A stretch of 64,000 nucleotides of DNA from Maniola hyperantus (taxonomy: Eukaryota > Arthropoda > Insecta > Lepidoptera > Nymphalidae), in the NCBI RefSeq assembly GCF_902806685.2, contig NC_048561.1, positions 3,967,157-4,031,156 on the forward strand, read 5' to 3'. Positions within the stretch are counted from its first letter, which is position 1; every line of letters starts with the position of its first letter. The notes under the pieces were generated by a model that worked only from the letters and a program-made list of their open reading frames with translations, was not told where the DNA came from and searched no databases. Below, piece by piece: positions 20,405 through 30,605 of this stretch. The position numbers and the translations under genes were made by a program.

Positions 20405-20560
20405 GAGCCTCGATAGCTCAACGATAGGAGCGGACTGAAAACCAAAAGGTCGCCGGTTCAAATCCCACCCGTTGCACTATTGTCGTGCCCACTCCTAGCA
20501 CAAGCTTTACGCTTAATTGGAGGGGAAAGGGGAACATTTGTCACCAATAAGCCAGGGCGA
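20405..20560 (+). mobile_element. SINE family S2, diverged copy
   Basis: gagcctcgatagctcaacga and cgccggttcaaatcccaccc boxes, then the cactattgtcgtgcccactc body. Confidence 0.7.
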
Positions 20561-20574
20561 TTGTCTAAAACCTG

Positions 20575-20755
20575 CATCAATCATTATTACAATCTCAATT
20601 GTTCTGATTGGCTGAATTTGTGCGATTCTTGTTGCAACAATGAGCAACAATGCATTGTGGCCAATAGTGAGCGAGCATTAACCAATCAGAGATGATTGCG
20701 ATCGTGACATTGTAGCTGTCAAACAACCGCGGTAGGGCCACTTGCTAATATTATT
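20575..20755. repeat. Foldback repeat whose right end recurs at 51312
   Basis: Arms around tgttctgattggctgaattt and taaccaatcagagatgatt. The terminal block gatcgtgacattgtagctgt ... ccgcggtagggccact is repeated at 51312-51361. Confidence 0.5.
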
Positions 20756-21094
20756 TTTAGAAAACAAAACTCTCGGCTCGGACCACGGCTTAGGATGACG
20801 TTGGGACAGGTGGAGTTATTGGACGACTACTGGTTAGTCCGCACGCCCCCGCCAGGTTTACCCCCCACGAACTGGCAGGCGGGTCCCATCGCTAACCTGG
20901 TTACTACCAACCCGCCTCGGAAGCGCACCAGAAACATGGAGCGCTGCCTCCTGACCTGCTTTACTAAATGATAAAAGAGCGTGGATTTGACCTGCAGCTC
21001 GTTCCAGCAACGCACAAGACTGCAAAATATACTTTCGTATACATGGCATAATCTTGTACCTATATCAAATATTTGAAAAGAGCAACCGCCGACT

Positions 21095-21213
21095 TTCTTG
21101 CTGGTTCTTCACGGTAGGAAAGGCATTCCGAACCAGTGGTAGATGCATCCGACTATTCGAAAGTACTTGTAAAAGTTTATTTGAATAAAAAAGATTTTTA
21201 TTTTATTTATTTA
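21095..21213 (+). repeat. Retroelement 3' fragment related to the (ATTCT)n group
   Basis: ggcattccgaaccagtggta followed by ttgtaaaagtttatttgaat and an AT-rich tail. It abuts a Helitron. Confidence 0.45.
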
Positions 21214-21437
21214 CTAGCTTATGCCCGCGACTTCGTCCGCGTGGACTATACAAATTTGAAACCCCTATTTTACCCCCTTAGGAGTTGAATTTTCAAAAAT
21301 CCTTTCTTAGCGGACGCCTACGTCATCATAGCTATCTGCATGCCGAATTTCAGCGTGATCCGTCCTGTAGTTTCAGCTGTGCATTGCTAGATCAGTCAGT
21401 CAGTCAGTCAGTCACCTTTTCCTTTTATATATATAGA
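21214..21437 (-). mobile_element. Non-autonomous Helitron, family B, complete
   Basis: CTAG preceded by A, TAGA followed by T; (GACT)n present; 224 bp. Confidence 0.75.
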
Positions 21438-21746
21438 TTTATTTATATTTTGGTTGACGAACGGTGCTGCCCAACCCTAAAAATACTGAGACATTGAGAG
21501 CAAAGAGTCGGTAGGTAAGTTAACTACCAATATGGAGCCAAAAAAAGTGGTTTATTAATTTGCAGACCGTCGCGTAGGCGGGGCCGCAGGGCGGAGCTCG
21601 TTCGAGCGGTAAAAGGGCCTCGAGATTTTTTTAATTCACCGATTTTCGTGACCTCATTTTTATTTTTTAATAATTTTATTTTTATCGACAAGTCGACAGG
21701 CTGTGCATTCCGCAAAAGGCCTTTAGTGGTATAAGCCGGATTTTTA

Positions 21747-22198
21747 GGGTTCCGTACCTCAAAAGGATAAACGAAACCCTTATAGGATCACTTTGTTGTC
21801 TGTCTGTCTGTCTGTCTGTCTATCTGTCTGTCTCTGTCTGTCTGTCTCTCAAGAAACCTACAGGGTACTTCCCGTTGAGCTAGAATCATGAAATTTGGCA
21901 GGTAGGTGGGTCTTATAGCTGGCTTTAGGAGAAATTTTTGAAAACCGTGAATTTAGGGTTAGATCACACAAAAAAAATTAAATTGTGGCCATGAACTAAT
22001 AATTAGTATTTTCAATATTCGAAGTAAGATAACTATATCAAGTGGGGTATCATTATGAAAGGGTTTTACCTGTGCATTCTAAAACAGATTTTTATTTATT
22101 TTTATGCATCATAGTTTTTGAATTATCGTGAAAAATGTCGAAAAAATACGACTGTAGTACGAACCCTCAGTGTGCGAGCCTGACGCGCACTTGGCCGG
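21747..22198 (+). mobile_element. Family G repeat, complete copy with expanded (TGTC)n
   Basis: GGGTTCCGTACCTCAAAAGG start, ACTTGGCCGG end, T-runs on both sides. The TGTC microsatellite is longer than in other copies. Confidence 0.75.
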
Positions 22199-22595
22199 GT
22201 TTTTTTTATTTAAAGAAATTTTTAATCTGTCGTTTCGTGTAATTATTTTTAATTACCTTAGCACTGGATAGGCTACTGATATTATAAATACTGTAGTACT
22301 GTTGTAGCTCGCGACTTCGGCCGCGAGGATTTAGGTTTTTTAAAAATTCATACGAAAAATCACATCGATTTGGTTTTTGGTGCTCAGTTGTGGCGGGCCC
22401 AAAGACCATCCGTTTAATGAGCAGACGCACCCCGCTGAGCCGTGTCAAGGATAATTAGCGTTATATTGAAATGGTGGCTTCCAGTGGCCTGCCCTATCAG
22501 GGACAGGCCACTTTTTTCTTTGAACTTCTTTTTGTGCTCTACTTATGAGTAAAAGGATTTTCATCAGCCTCTTTAACATGCCTAATTATTATTGA

Positions 22596-22800
22596 GTAGC
22601 TGATGCCCGCGACTTCGTCCGCGTGGATTTGCACAATCGAAGATTATGTAAAAAAAAATTTTTTTTCCTTGTCATTATCTGCAATCAGTCGGGGGACTAT
22701 AAGCAGATTTTTTGTGCTGAATTTGGTATTGAGAAACGAGGGAGCCATTGGCCACTGCTCCCACGTCCATCAGATATGATAAAATTATGTAAATGATAAA
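22596..22800 (-). repeat. Helitron-like remnant with CGCGGACGAAGTCGCG hairpin
   Basis: gtagctgatgcccgcgactt at the left end matches the Helitron A/B terminus, but the body (tgcaatcagtcgggggacta) is different, and the 5' end is not defined. Confidence 0.4.
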
Positions 22801-22838
22801 AAATTAGCTACTTAAATAAAATCTACCAATTATATTTA

Positions 22839-22997
22839 AGCCTCAATAGCTCAACGGGTAAAGGAGTGGACTGAAAACCGAAAAGGTCGGCGGTTCAAAC
22901 CCCGCCCGTTGCACTATTGTCGTACCTACTCCTAGCACAAGCTTGACGCTTAGTTGGAGAGGAAAGGGGAATATTAGTCATTTAACATGGCTAATAT
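22839..22997 (+). mobile_element. SINE family S2, well-preserved copy
   Basis: cctcaatagctcaacgggta, actgaaaaccg anticodon region and cggttcaaaccccgcccgtt box, ending catttaacatggctaatat. Confidence 0.75.
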
Positions 22998-23275
22998 AGA
23001 TTTGCAGCGGCGAGTGAATGACAACCCTAGGTAAATACGCGTCAAAAAATAAGTTTCACAGGAAATTCTATAAAATGAAATATTATGTCAATACAATATA
23101 CTGTACTTAGTAGGCACATACTACCTAGAAGGATTAAATACAGAAGCGCGGCTGAGATCTGTTTTTGTATCATTGCGCAGTCATACGCCTAGTGTTCAGA
23201 CTGGGCGAATTGTTTTGCGTTCACTATATTTATGTTCTCTAACTCTGATAATCACAACCTATATCAAAAGCAAAA

Positions 23276-23697
23276 CCGGCCAAGTGCGAGTCAGACCCGC
23301 GCACCGAGGGTTCCGTACTACAGTCGTATTTTTTCGACATTTTGCATGATAAATTAAAAACTAAGATGCATAAAAATAAATAAAAATCTATTTTAGAATG
23401 TAGAGGTAAAGCCCTTTCACATGATACCCCACTTGGTAAAGTAATCTTACTTTAAAAGTTGAAATAATAATTATTTGTCCATGAACACATTTTAATTTTT
23501 TTTTGTGATGTAACCACATATTCACGGTTTCAGATTTTTCCTCGTATGCCTGGTATAAGACCTACCCACCTGCCAAATTTCATGATTCTAGGTCAACGGA
23601 AAGTAGCCTGCAGGCTTCTTGACAGACAGACAACGAAGTGATCTTATAGGATTTAGGATAGGAAGGTTCGTTTTTTCCTGTTGAGGTACGGAACTCT
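23276..23697 (-). repeat. Family G repeat, diverged copy
   Basis: CCGGCCAAGTGCGAGTCAGA start and GGTACGGAACTCT end, many substitutions and an extra atttaggataggaagg near the end. Confidence 0.7.
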
Positions 23698-23730
23698 AAA
23701 CAGTTGATTTGATTAATTCATCACATCATT

Positions 23731-23822
23731 AACCCTTCGCCGGCTCTCTCCTGAGCACGGGTCTCCTCACAGAATGAGAAAAGGTTTGGCCAATAGTCCA
23801 CCAGATGGCCAAGTGCGGATGG
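23731..23822 (-). repeat. SINE family S3, tail fragment
   Basis: aacccttcgccggctctctc and agcacgggtctcctcacaga. Confidence 0.5.
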
Positions 23823-24045
23823 GCAGACAGACATTGATTAATTACATAAATGAAATTTTTGAAAAAGTTCTCACGCTACTGTTAACGCAATTCGAACAGG
23901 TTTCCAAAAGTTGGAGTTGTTTATTTTGAATTCTGTTAAGTACAATGTCAAAAAATGTTTTTTTTTTGAATAAAAAACCGGCCACATTGCCTTTAAGTTA
24001 TTTATGAATGACCGGCAGGACTCTATTTTTAACATATTGTTGTTT

Positions 24046-24186
24046 TCAGAGTTCCGTAGCCGAATGGCAAAAAACGAAACCTTTATAGATTCGTCATGTC
24101 TGTCTGTCTGTCTGTCTGGATGTATGTCACAGCCACTTTTTTCCGAAACTATAAGAGCTATACTGTTGAAACTTGGTAAGTAGATG
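24046..24186 (+). repeat. Interspersed repeat, left half; target of the BEL/Pao element
   Basis: gagttccgtagccgaatggc to acttggtaagtagatg. The other half resumes at 30327. The repeat is split exactly by the retrotransposon and its 5-bp duplication. Confidence 0.75.
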
Positions 24187-24416
24187 TGTTTCGGCGTGAA
24201 ACGAAACACATCACGGCCGTGGGCTAATATCATTGGTCCACGTAATTCGCAAGCTGTCAATCTTTGCAAAACCGTCAAGACGAGACATACCGAATACGAT
24301 TTGAACCACTGTTACTGTTGTCACTGTTTTTGCCTTTTTTATAATACTGTAAAACCGAAATTAAAGTCTATTAGTATCAGCACAATTTATTATTTTCAAA
24401 CTTCTACGCGCAAACA
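24187..24416 (+). repeat. 5' LTR of the BEL/Pao element
   Basis: Starts TG and ends CA. TTATAATA at 24339-24346 may be a TATA-like promoter element and ATTAAA at 24360-24365 a variant polyadenylation signal. The first 22 bp form an inverted repeat, TGTTTCG and CGAAACA. Confidence 0.93.
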
Positions 24417-24423
24417 TAGTTTT

Positions 24424-24441
24424 TGGACCTTCTTTACCGAA
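24424..24441 (+). other. Candidate primer binding site
   Basis: TGGACCTTCTTTACCGAA begins 7 bp after the LTR and starts with the TGG complementary to a tRNA CCA end. I could not match it to a particular tRNA, so this rests on position and TGG only. Confidence 0.35.
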
Positions 24442-24645
24442 TATAAACGCATACTACGGCCTATGGAATAACGGACAAGGATTCATCGCAAGAATCATCA
24501 ATTCGAAGACGCAAGGGCTGGCTGACTTCGAGACGCGCAGGATACGGTCAACCTATCCACGAATCGTCCTCCCTTACTTCGCTTGTATAATATTGTGCTG
24601 TTACTTCGCAAACGTTCATGTGCAACCCGCTAGCTGCTATTTAAG

Positions 24646-24666
24646 GTAAGTATCCTCACGTAAGTA
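24646..24666 (+). promoter_or_regulatory. Two consensus splice donors in the retrotransposon leader
   Basis: AAG|GTAAGTAT has its GT at 24646 and a second GTAAGTA begins at 24660, both just upstream of the ORF start (24683). Use in a spliced RNA is unproven. Confidence 0.35.
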
Positions 24667-24682
24667 CTTCCACTTTCCCAAA

Positions 24683-27600
24683 ATGGCAAATCGTGACAAA
24701 TCTCCGCAACTAGGGCTCAGCGATGATAAGTTAGAACTACTAGTACGCGATCTAACTAAAAAACGTGGCACCCTTAAAGGTAGATTAACCAAATTTGGAA
24801 CCTACGTTAATAGTTTTGATGCAAATGTCGCAACGCCTCAAAACAAAATAGATTTAAAGTTACGCATTGAAGGTGCCACGAATCTTTATCGCGAGTTTAA
24901 TAGCATTCAGTCTAGGATAGAAGAATGTGTCAATGAAGCTGATCTCGATGATCAATTAACTCAAAGAGAGCAGTTCGAGGACTGCTACTATAGCACATTG
25001 TCACAGGCTGAATTATTAGTTAATAGGTGTGATGGCAGTAGCAGCGGTAAGGTCACAACTTGTTCGAAAACATGCGAAAATATTCAGTTACGCTCAGTTA
25101 AACTACCTACCATAACATTACCGTCCTTTGACGGGTCATACGAGCACTGGCTGGAATTTAGGGATACATTTCAATCATTAGTGCACGATTCAGATGAAAT
25201 AACCAGTATCCAGAAATTCCACTACCTGAAGTCTTCGCTGAAGGGTAGTGCCGAGCTAGTGATCGACGCATTAGAATTTACATCTGACAATTATTCCGTC
25301 GCATGGGATCTTTTACTCAATCGCTATAATAATAGCCGATTATTAGTTCACAATCACATAAAATCAATATTCAACATTCAACCGTTGAGTAAAGAATCCT
25401 CTGCTTCGATTCGAACACTTAGTGACACAATTCTGAAAAATATACGCGCATTAAAGATCCTAGGGGAACCTGTGGACTCGTGGCATTCGCTAGTTATTTA
25501 TATCATGGTGTCTAAGCTAGATAAAACCACTGAACGCGAGTGGGAACAGCATAAAGGCACTTTGATAACAAACAATAACGATTCCAAATTAAAATTAAAG
25601 GTTGACGATTTAATTAACTTCCTAAAAAATCGTGCGGACATGCTAGAAACATTGCAGGGTTCACATTCGTCACAAATTAATAAGGAGTCAAAAGACACGA
25701 AAAATAATCTAACAAATCGATCAAACGAAATCGACCGAACGAAGTTATCCACAAAATGCAATGTTTCCACCACCAAACCGCACGATCGTCACTCCGCGCC
25801 AAAGAACTGTATTATGTGCAACGGTTTACATCAACTTTACGCTTGTTCACAATTTATTAACTCTAATTTGGAATCGAAATTGAAATTTCTTCGCGATAGG
25901 AAATTATGCGAAAATTGCATGAAAAATAGTAGCCACACTGCTGAATTTTGCAAATTCGGTGGTTGCCGTCGGTGTTTTAAGAAGCATAATTCCCTAATCC
26001 ACCCTTCGGATGACTTAAACCATCCCCCGGGTGATACAAAACCGATAGGTAACACTAGCGGTTCCCTAACTATGCACTCGACATTCGATAACCAGCAACT
26101 AACCGGCGCGGGCGCAAGTGTCGATTCAAGCCCCACCGCGCCGCTCCTCTGCCCCGCGGATGCAGTGTTCTATGCAAATAATGCACACAGCGATAAACGC
26201 ACACATCGTTCTTTGCGACCGGTTCTATTGTCCACGGCGCTCATCGAAGTACGAGCTCGAAATAATGTTTATTTACTCGCAAATGCATTATTAGATAACG
26301 GAAGCGAACGCAGCTTCATAACTGAAGCCTTTAGTAAAAAACTAGGGGTAGAATTATTACAGTCCACTCACGAAATAAGAGGTGTAGGTAACTCAGTGAC
26401 GCAATGTACTAAATCATGCGACATTGAGATAAAATCACGCATATCTACTTACGCCACTAAACTACATTGCTTCGTATTGCCGCAAATTTCAACTACGCTG
26501 CCCGCTGTACATTATGAACGCGCGAGGTTCCATATACCTAATAGTTTACAGCTGGCCGACCCGCATTTTATTGATTCTCGAAAAATTGATATTTTAATCG
26601 GCGCAGATATATTTTGGGAATTAATACACGAAGGTAATATAAGGTTACCTAACGGGCCTTATTTACAAAATACGCATTTAGGCTGGATAATATCAGGACC
26701 TATCGTATTGAATACGCGCAACAATAGTCTTATCCAGTGTAACTTCACGCAATCCATAGACACGCAACTACGCCAATTCTGGGAGATCGAGGAGTTCCCT
26801 CGGGATCGGGATCGCACAGATGCTGAGCATGCTTGCGAAGAACTGTTCACTCGTACTACGACGCGCAATGACGAGGGACGGTTTATTGTGAGTATACCTC
26901 TTAAGTCATCACCTTTGGGCGAATCACTTCCACAGGCAGAACGACGCTTCCTGGCGTTAGAAAAGCGGTTAGAACGCGCGCCCGCTTACAAGAAACTATA
27001 CGCAGACTTTCTTCATGAATATGACAGCCTAGGTCATATGACTCGCGTTTCGACCTACGGAACCCCTCATTATTTTATGCCGCATCACGGTGTATTCCGC
27101 GAAAATCACTCTAGTACCAGGCTTAGGGTCGTTTATGATGCTGGGGCCGTTTCTAGCTCGGGAATCAGCTATAATGACCTTCAGCTGGTAGGCCCGCCCA
27201 TCCAAGGCGACCTAATTTCAATTATATTGCGCTTCAGGCAACATCGGTACGTCGCATGCGCAGATATCGAGAAGATGTACCGACAGTGCCTTATAGATGA
27301 AACGCAGCGAGATCTTCAGCTGATTCTCTGGCGCGACGAACCCACGCAGCCACTAGGTGTCTATCGCCTCAACACGGTTACCTACGGAACCGCGTCCGCG
27401 CCTTTTCTAAGTTGTCGCTGCCTAAAACAACTCGCTATTGAAACAACAAATAGTGAAGTTTCACGAATAATTAATGAAGATTTTTACGTAGACGACATGA
27501 TCACGGGTTCGGATGATAAAGAAGTCTTGATAAAATTGTGCGAAGAAACAACCAAGACGTTGCAAGCTGGCTGTTTCCCGCTACGTAAGTGGATTTTCAA

Positions 27601-30109
27601 TTTTACATGCGAACCCGCGACCGTGTCATCGTCGCGCGCTTCTAAACAAATACTCGCGGAGAATACAAATCATAAAACATTAGGTATTGGTTGGCTTAAT
27701 GACAGCGACGAATTTTATTTCAATACGGAGTTTAAGTCTGATAGTACTCAACCTATAACTAAGCGCATAATTCTATCATACGCATCTCAAATTTTCGATC
27801 CGTTAGGAATTCTAAGTCCATTTATTTTAACTGCAAAAATGTTATTACAACAGCTGTGGTTATTAAAATTGGAGTGGGACGACAGCGCACCTACGGACAT
27901 CGCGCGTCAGTGGAACCGGTTTCTCGCTTCGCTGTCGATCTTGAACACAATACGCGTCCCTCGATATGTTATGGATACTAATTCTATATCTACCGAGATA
28001 CATATTTTTAGCGATGCATCTCAAACCGCGTACGGCGCGTGCGTTTACATAAGGACCGTAACCGCGAATACGGTCAAAGTGCAATTGCTATGCTCAAAAG
28101 GGAAAGTCGCACCGCTAAAAACTGTTAGCATCCCACGGTTAGAGCTTCTCGGCGCTCTAGTGGGTGCTCGCCTTTATAACAAGGTTCGCAATTCGCTACA
28201 CTGCAACTTCGACCACGTAATGTTTTGGACGGACTCGACGATCGTCCTAGGTTGGCTGCGCATGCCGCCAAGATTATTAAAAACGTTCGTTCAAAATAGG
28301 ACGATAGAAATTCACGATTTGACGAAGGAGCTTCCGTGGCGTCATGTAAGCGGGAAAGAGAACCCAGCTGACCTCGTTTCGCGTGGGGTTGTGAATCTCG
28401 AGGAGCTCTCTTCTTCTGATTTGTGGTGGGAAGGACCATCCTTCCTTCGCGACCGTGAATTTGACTGCGAAAACGTACCACCCTTTTACACGCACGAAGG
28501 GCAATCAAATGACTTGCCGGAAATGAAGAGTAGTAAAATAACCGCGCTAGTAGTCCAGGATAAGTCGAGCTCTGAAGGGCAATCTGCTATCGATTTTGAA
28601 CGATTCTCTCAGTTCAGTCGGCTAAGACGCTCAACTGCATATGTTTTACGGTTTTTACATAATACGCGCAATAAACTGAATAAACGGTCGGGTGTTCTTA
28701 CCGTCGATGAGCTGAGAGAAGCCGATAACTTGTTGATTAGGCTTTCTCAACTGGAATCTTTTCCAGTCGAGTACAAGTCAATATCCAATAAACGCGCGCT
28801 AAAGAATAAACATAATTTAAGTAAATTAAATTTGTTTATTGATGAAGATAAGCTGCTGCGAGTCGGTGGCAGATTGGACTATTCAGAGTTCGACTATAAC
28901 AAAAAACATCCAATTTTGCTGTCAAGCAAACATCATTACACTCTTCTTCTCTTCCGGCACGAACACAAATCATTGCTACACGCTGCTCCGCAGGCGCTTC
29001 TCTTTCATCTCCGTGAATCTTGGTGGCCGATTGCAGGCAGAAATCTCGCTAGAAAAGTCGTTCACGACTGTGTTGTGTGTAAGCGCCTGCGAGGTCAAAC
29101 GCTCACTCCTCTAATGGGAAATCTTCCCAGCGAGAGGATTACACCTACCTTTCCGTTTTATCGATGCGGCGTTGACTATGCTGGCCCAGTGTACATTCTT
29201 AACAGAAAAGGTAGGGGAGCTAAAACTACAAAGGCATATATTTGTATCTTTATATGTTTTGTAACGCGCGCAGTGCATTTAGAGCTGGTGAGTGACCTTA
29301 CTACTAAAGCTTACTGTCTCACACTACATCGTTTCGTCTCCCGCAGGTCAAAACCTGCCGAAATTTGGTCCGATAATGGCCGAAATATGGTCGGACTTAA
29401 AAACGAATTCGCTCAATTTTTAGAACGTTGTAGTTCTGACATTATCGAATACGCAAATCAACAAAAAATCAAATTCAAATTCATCGTACCCTACGCCAGT
29501 CACATGTCGGGATTATGGGAACGTGGAGTACGCTCGTGTAAATACCACCTTCGCCGCGTGGTCGGTAACGCGCATCTCACATACGAAGAGTTCAGCACCG
29601 TCTTAGCACAAGTTGAAGCTGTCCTGAACTCTCGCCCTCTCACTCCAATGTCGTCCGATCCCAACGACTTCCTTCCTCTTAGTCCTGCTCATTTCCTGGT
29701 TGGCCGTACGCTCACCGCACCTGCCTACGACAACCTGGAGGATACGCCCACGCATAGACTCGATCGGTACCAGAGAGTTGAGCAAATTCGACAACATTTT
29801 TGGAGACGCTGGTCGAAAGAATACATATCCGAGCTGCAAACACGGACGAAGTGGAGAGAGAACACGCGAGACCTTAAACCCAACGCTATGGTCATCATCA
29901 AAGAGGACAACTTCCCACCGTTGAGATGGCATCTCGGACGAGTCATCAGAAACATACCTGGGAAGGATGGAATCTCAAGGGTCGCTGAAATACAAACTGC
30001 ATCCGGACTTGTGAGGCGAGCCTATACGAAGATCTGCCCATTAGTCGACCCTGACGAGGATAGTCTTGGAAGCTCAGCGTTCCAAGGCCGGGGGCATGTT
30101 TCGGCGTGA
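24683..30109 (+). CDS. BEL/Pao Gag-Pol polyprotein, 1808 aa, intact
   Basis: Single ORF for the capsid-like and enzymatic proteins of the element, acting in cytoplasmic particles and, as integrase, on nuclear DNA. The start ATG has A at -3 and G at +4 (aaaATGg) and is the first in frame. Domains: a DUF1759-type Gag region around residues 130-330 (LPTITLPSFDGSYEHWLEF at 141); zinc knuckle-like clusters C376-C379-H383-C388 and C409-C412-H418-C423-C428-C431; DUF1758-type aspartic protease with LLDNGS (D538); reverse transcriptase with ADIEKMY (D861) and YVDD (935-938); RNase H with D1111, E1154, D1184 and D1230; integrase zinc finger H1426/H1428/H1433-C1463-C1466; integrase core D1498, D1564, E1613; DUF5641-like tail about 1691-1790. 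No stop or frameshift. The stop TGA lies 13 nt inside the 3' LTR. Length and order are normal for BEL/Pao. No envelope gene. Confidence 0.95.
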   Translation: MANRDKSPQLGLSDDKLELLVRDLTKKRGTLKGRLTKFGTYVNSFDANVATPQNKIDLKLRIEGATNLYREFNSIQSRIEECVNEADLDDQLTQREQFEDCYYSTLSQAELLVNRCDGSSSGKVTTCSKTCENIQLRSVKLPTITLPSFDGSYEHWLEFRDTFQSLVHDSDEITSIQKFHYLKSSLKGSAELVIDALEFTSDNYSVAWDLLLNRYNNSRLLVHNHIKSIFNIQPLSKESSASIRTLSDTILKNIRALKILGEPVDSWHSLVIYIMVSKLDKTTEREWEQHKGTLITNNNDSKLKLKVDDLINFLKNRADMLETLQGSHSSQINKESKDTKNNLTNRSNEIDRTKLSTKCNVSTTKPHDRHSAPKNCIMCNGLHQLYACSQFINSNLESKLKFLRDRKLCENCMKNSSHTAEFCKFGGCRRCFKKHNSLIHPSDDLNHPPGDTKPIGNTSGSLTMHSTFDNQQLTGAGASVDSSPTAPLLCPADAVFYANNAHSDKRTHRSLRPVLLSTALIEVRARNNVYLLANALLDNGSERSFITEAFSKKLGVELLQSTHEIRGVGNSVTQCTKSCDIEIKSRISTYATKLHCFVLPQISTTLPAVHYERARFHIPNSLQLADPHFIDSRKIDILIGADIFWELIHEGNIRLPNGPYLQNTHLGWIISGPIVLNTRNNSLIQCNFTQSIDTQLRQFWEIEEFPRDRDRTDAEHACEELFTRTTTRNDEGRFIVSIPLKSSPLGESLPQAERRFLALEKRLERAPAYKKLYADFLHEYDSLGHMTRVSTYGTPHYFMPHHGVFRENHSSTRLRVVYDAGAVSSSGISYNDLQLVGPPIQGDLISIILRFRQHRYVACADIEKMYRQCLIDETQRDLQLILWRDEPTQPLGVYRLNTVTYGTASAPFLSCRCLKQLAIETTNSEVSRIINEDFYVDDMITGSDDKEVLIKLCEETTKTLQAGCFPLRKWIFNFTCEPATVSSSRASKQILAENTNHKTLGIGWLNDSDEFYFNTEFKSDSTQPITKRIILSYASQIFDPLGILSPFILTAKMLLQQLWLLKLEWDDSAPTDIARQWNRFLASLSILNTIRVPRYVMDTNSISTEIHIFSDASQTAYGACVYIRTVTANTVKVQLLCSKGKVAPLKTVSIPRLELLGALVGARLYNKVRNSLHCNFDHVMFWTDSTIVLGWLRMPPRLLKTFVQNRTIEIHDLTKELPWRHVSGKENPADLVSRGVVNLEELSSSDLWWEGPSFLRDREFDCENVPPFYTHEGQSNDLPEMKSSKITALVVQDKSSSEGQSAIDFERFSQFSRLRRSTAYVLRFLHNTRNKLNKRSGVLTVDELREADNLLIRLSQLESFPVEYKSISNKRALKNKHNLSKLNLFIDEDKLLRVGGRLDYSEFDYNKKHPILLSSKHHYTLLLFRHEHKSLLHAAPQALLFHLRESWWPIAGRNLARKVVHDCVVCKRLRGQTLTPLMGNLPSERITPTFPFYRCGVDYAGPVYILNRKGRGAKTTKAYICIFICFVTRAVHLELVSDLTTKAYCLTLHRFVSRRSKPAEIWSDNGRNMVGLKNEFAQFLERCSSDIIEYANQQKIKFKFIVPYASHMSGLWERGVRSCKYHLRRVVGNAHLTYEEFSTVLAQVEAVLNSRPLTPMSSDPNDFLPLSPAHFLVGRTLTAPAYDNLEDTPTHRLDRYQRVEQIRQHFWRRWSKEYISELQTRTKWRENTRDLKPNAMVIIKEDNFPPLRWHLGRVIRNIPGKDGISRVAEIQTASGLVRRAYTKICPLVDPDEDSLGSSAFQGRGHVSA
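30080..30096 (+). other. Polypurine-like tract before the 3' LTR
   Basis: TTCCAAGGCCGGGGGCA directly abuts the 3' LTR. G-rich rather than fully purine, and still inside the ORF. It is the expected place for plus-strand priming. Confidence 0.5.
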
Positions 30110-30326
30110 AACGAAACACATCACGGCCGTGGGCTAATATCATTGGTCCACGTAATTCGCAAGCTGTCAATCTTTGCAAAACCGTCAAGACGAGACATAC
30201 CGAATACGATTTGAACCACTGTTACTGTTGTCACTGTTTTTGCCTTTTTTATAATACTGTAAAACCGAAATTAAAGTCTATTAGTATCAGCACAATTTAT
30301 TATTTTCAAACTTCTACGCGCAAACA
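30097..30326 (+). repeat. 3' LTR of the BEL/Pao element
   Basis: Identical to the 5' LTR by eye over 230 bp. Carries the last codons and stop of the polyprotein at its left edge, and ATTAAA at 30270-30275. Confidence 0.93.
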
Positions 30327-30446
30327 AGATGTATTCTGTGAACCGCATTCAGATTTTTACACAAAAATAGAAAAAAAAACAATAAATTTTGGGGGTTCCC
30401 CATACTTAGAACTGAAATTCAAAAAAAATTTTCATTAAACCCATAC
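30327..30446 (+). repeat. Interspersed repeat, right half, after the BEL/Pao insertion
   Basis: Begins with the second AGATG, then tattctgtgaaccgcattca and aattttgggggttccccata. It continues the text interrupted at 24186. Confidence 0.75.
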
Positions 30447-30605
30447 CACGGGTCTAGACCGAAGCGTGTAGAGTCTAGACAGAGCAATCGTGCGGTAAGT
30501 GCGGGAGAAAGGAGGCAATCGGACAAACTGGCCTTAGGCCCGGTTTCGACATAAGCGGAGCGAAGTGGAGATGTGTTCTGTCGACCAATCAGATTCTTAA
30601 TAGAT

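Larger units (their letters stand above)
24187..30326 (+). mobile_element. Complete BEL/Pao LTR retrotransposon, 6140 bp
   Basis: Two 230-bp LTRs (24187-24416 and 30097-30326) are identical as far as I can read. The pair is flanked by AGATG on each side (24182-24186 and 30327-30331). The internal part holds a 266-bp leader, one uninterrupted 1808-codon gag-pol ORF and a purine-rich tract. The order protease, reverse transcriptase, RNase H, integrase and the single ORF are those of BEL/Pao. There is no envelope-like ORF. Perfect LTR identity, intact frame and perfect target duplication all indicate a recent insertion that may still be able to move. Confidence 0.95.

Noticed and set aside
22839..22915. 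Functional tRNA-Phe gene
   Set aside because: The tRNA-like region continues into a SINE body shared by four loci, and box mismatches and the missing clean acceptor end argue against a working tRNA.
24184..24471. 95-codon frame in the 5' LTR and leader
   Set aside because: It runs through the LTR by chance. The same frame recurs in the 3' LTR and then diverges.
28125..28508. Minus-strand 127-codon frame within pol
   Set aside because: Shadow of the gag-pol ORF, no independent support.
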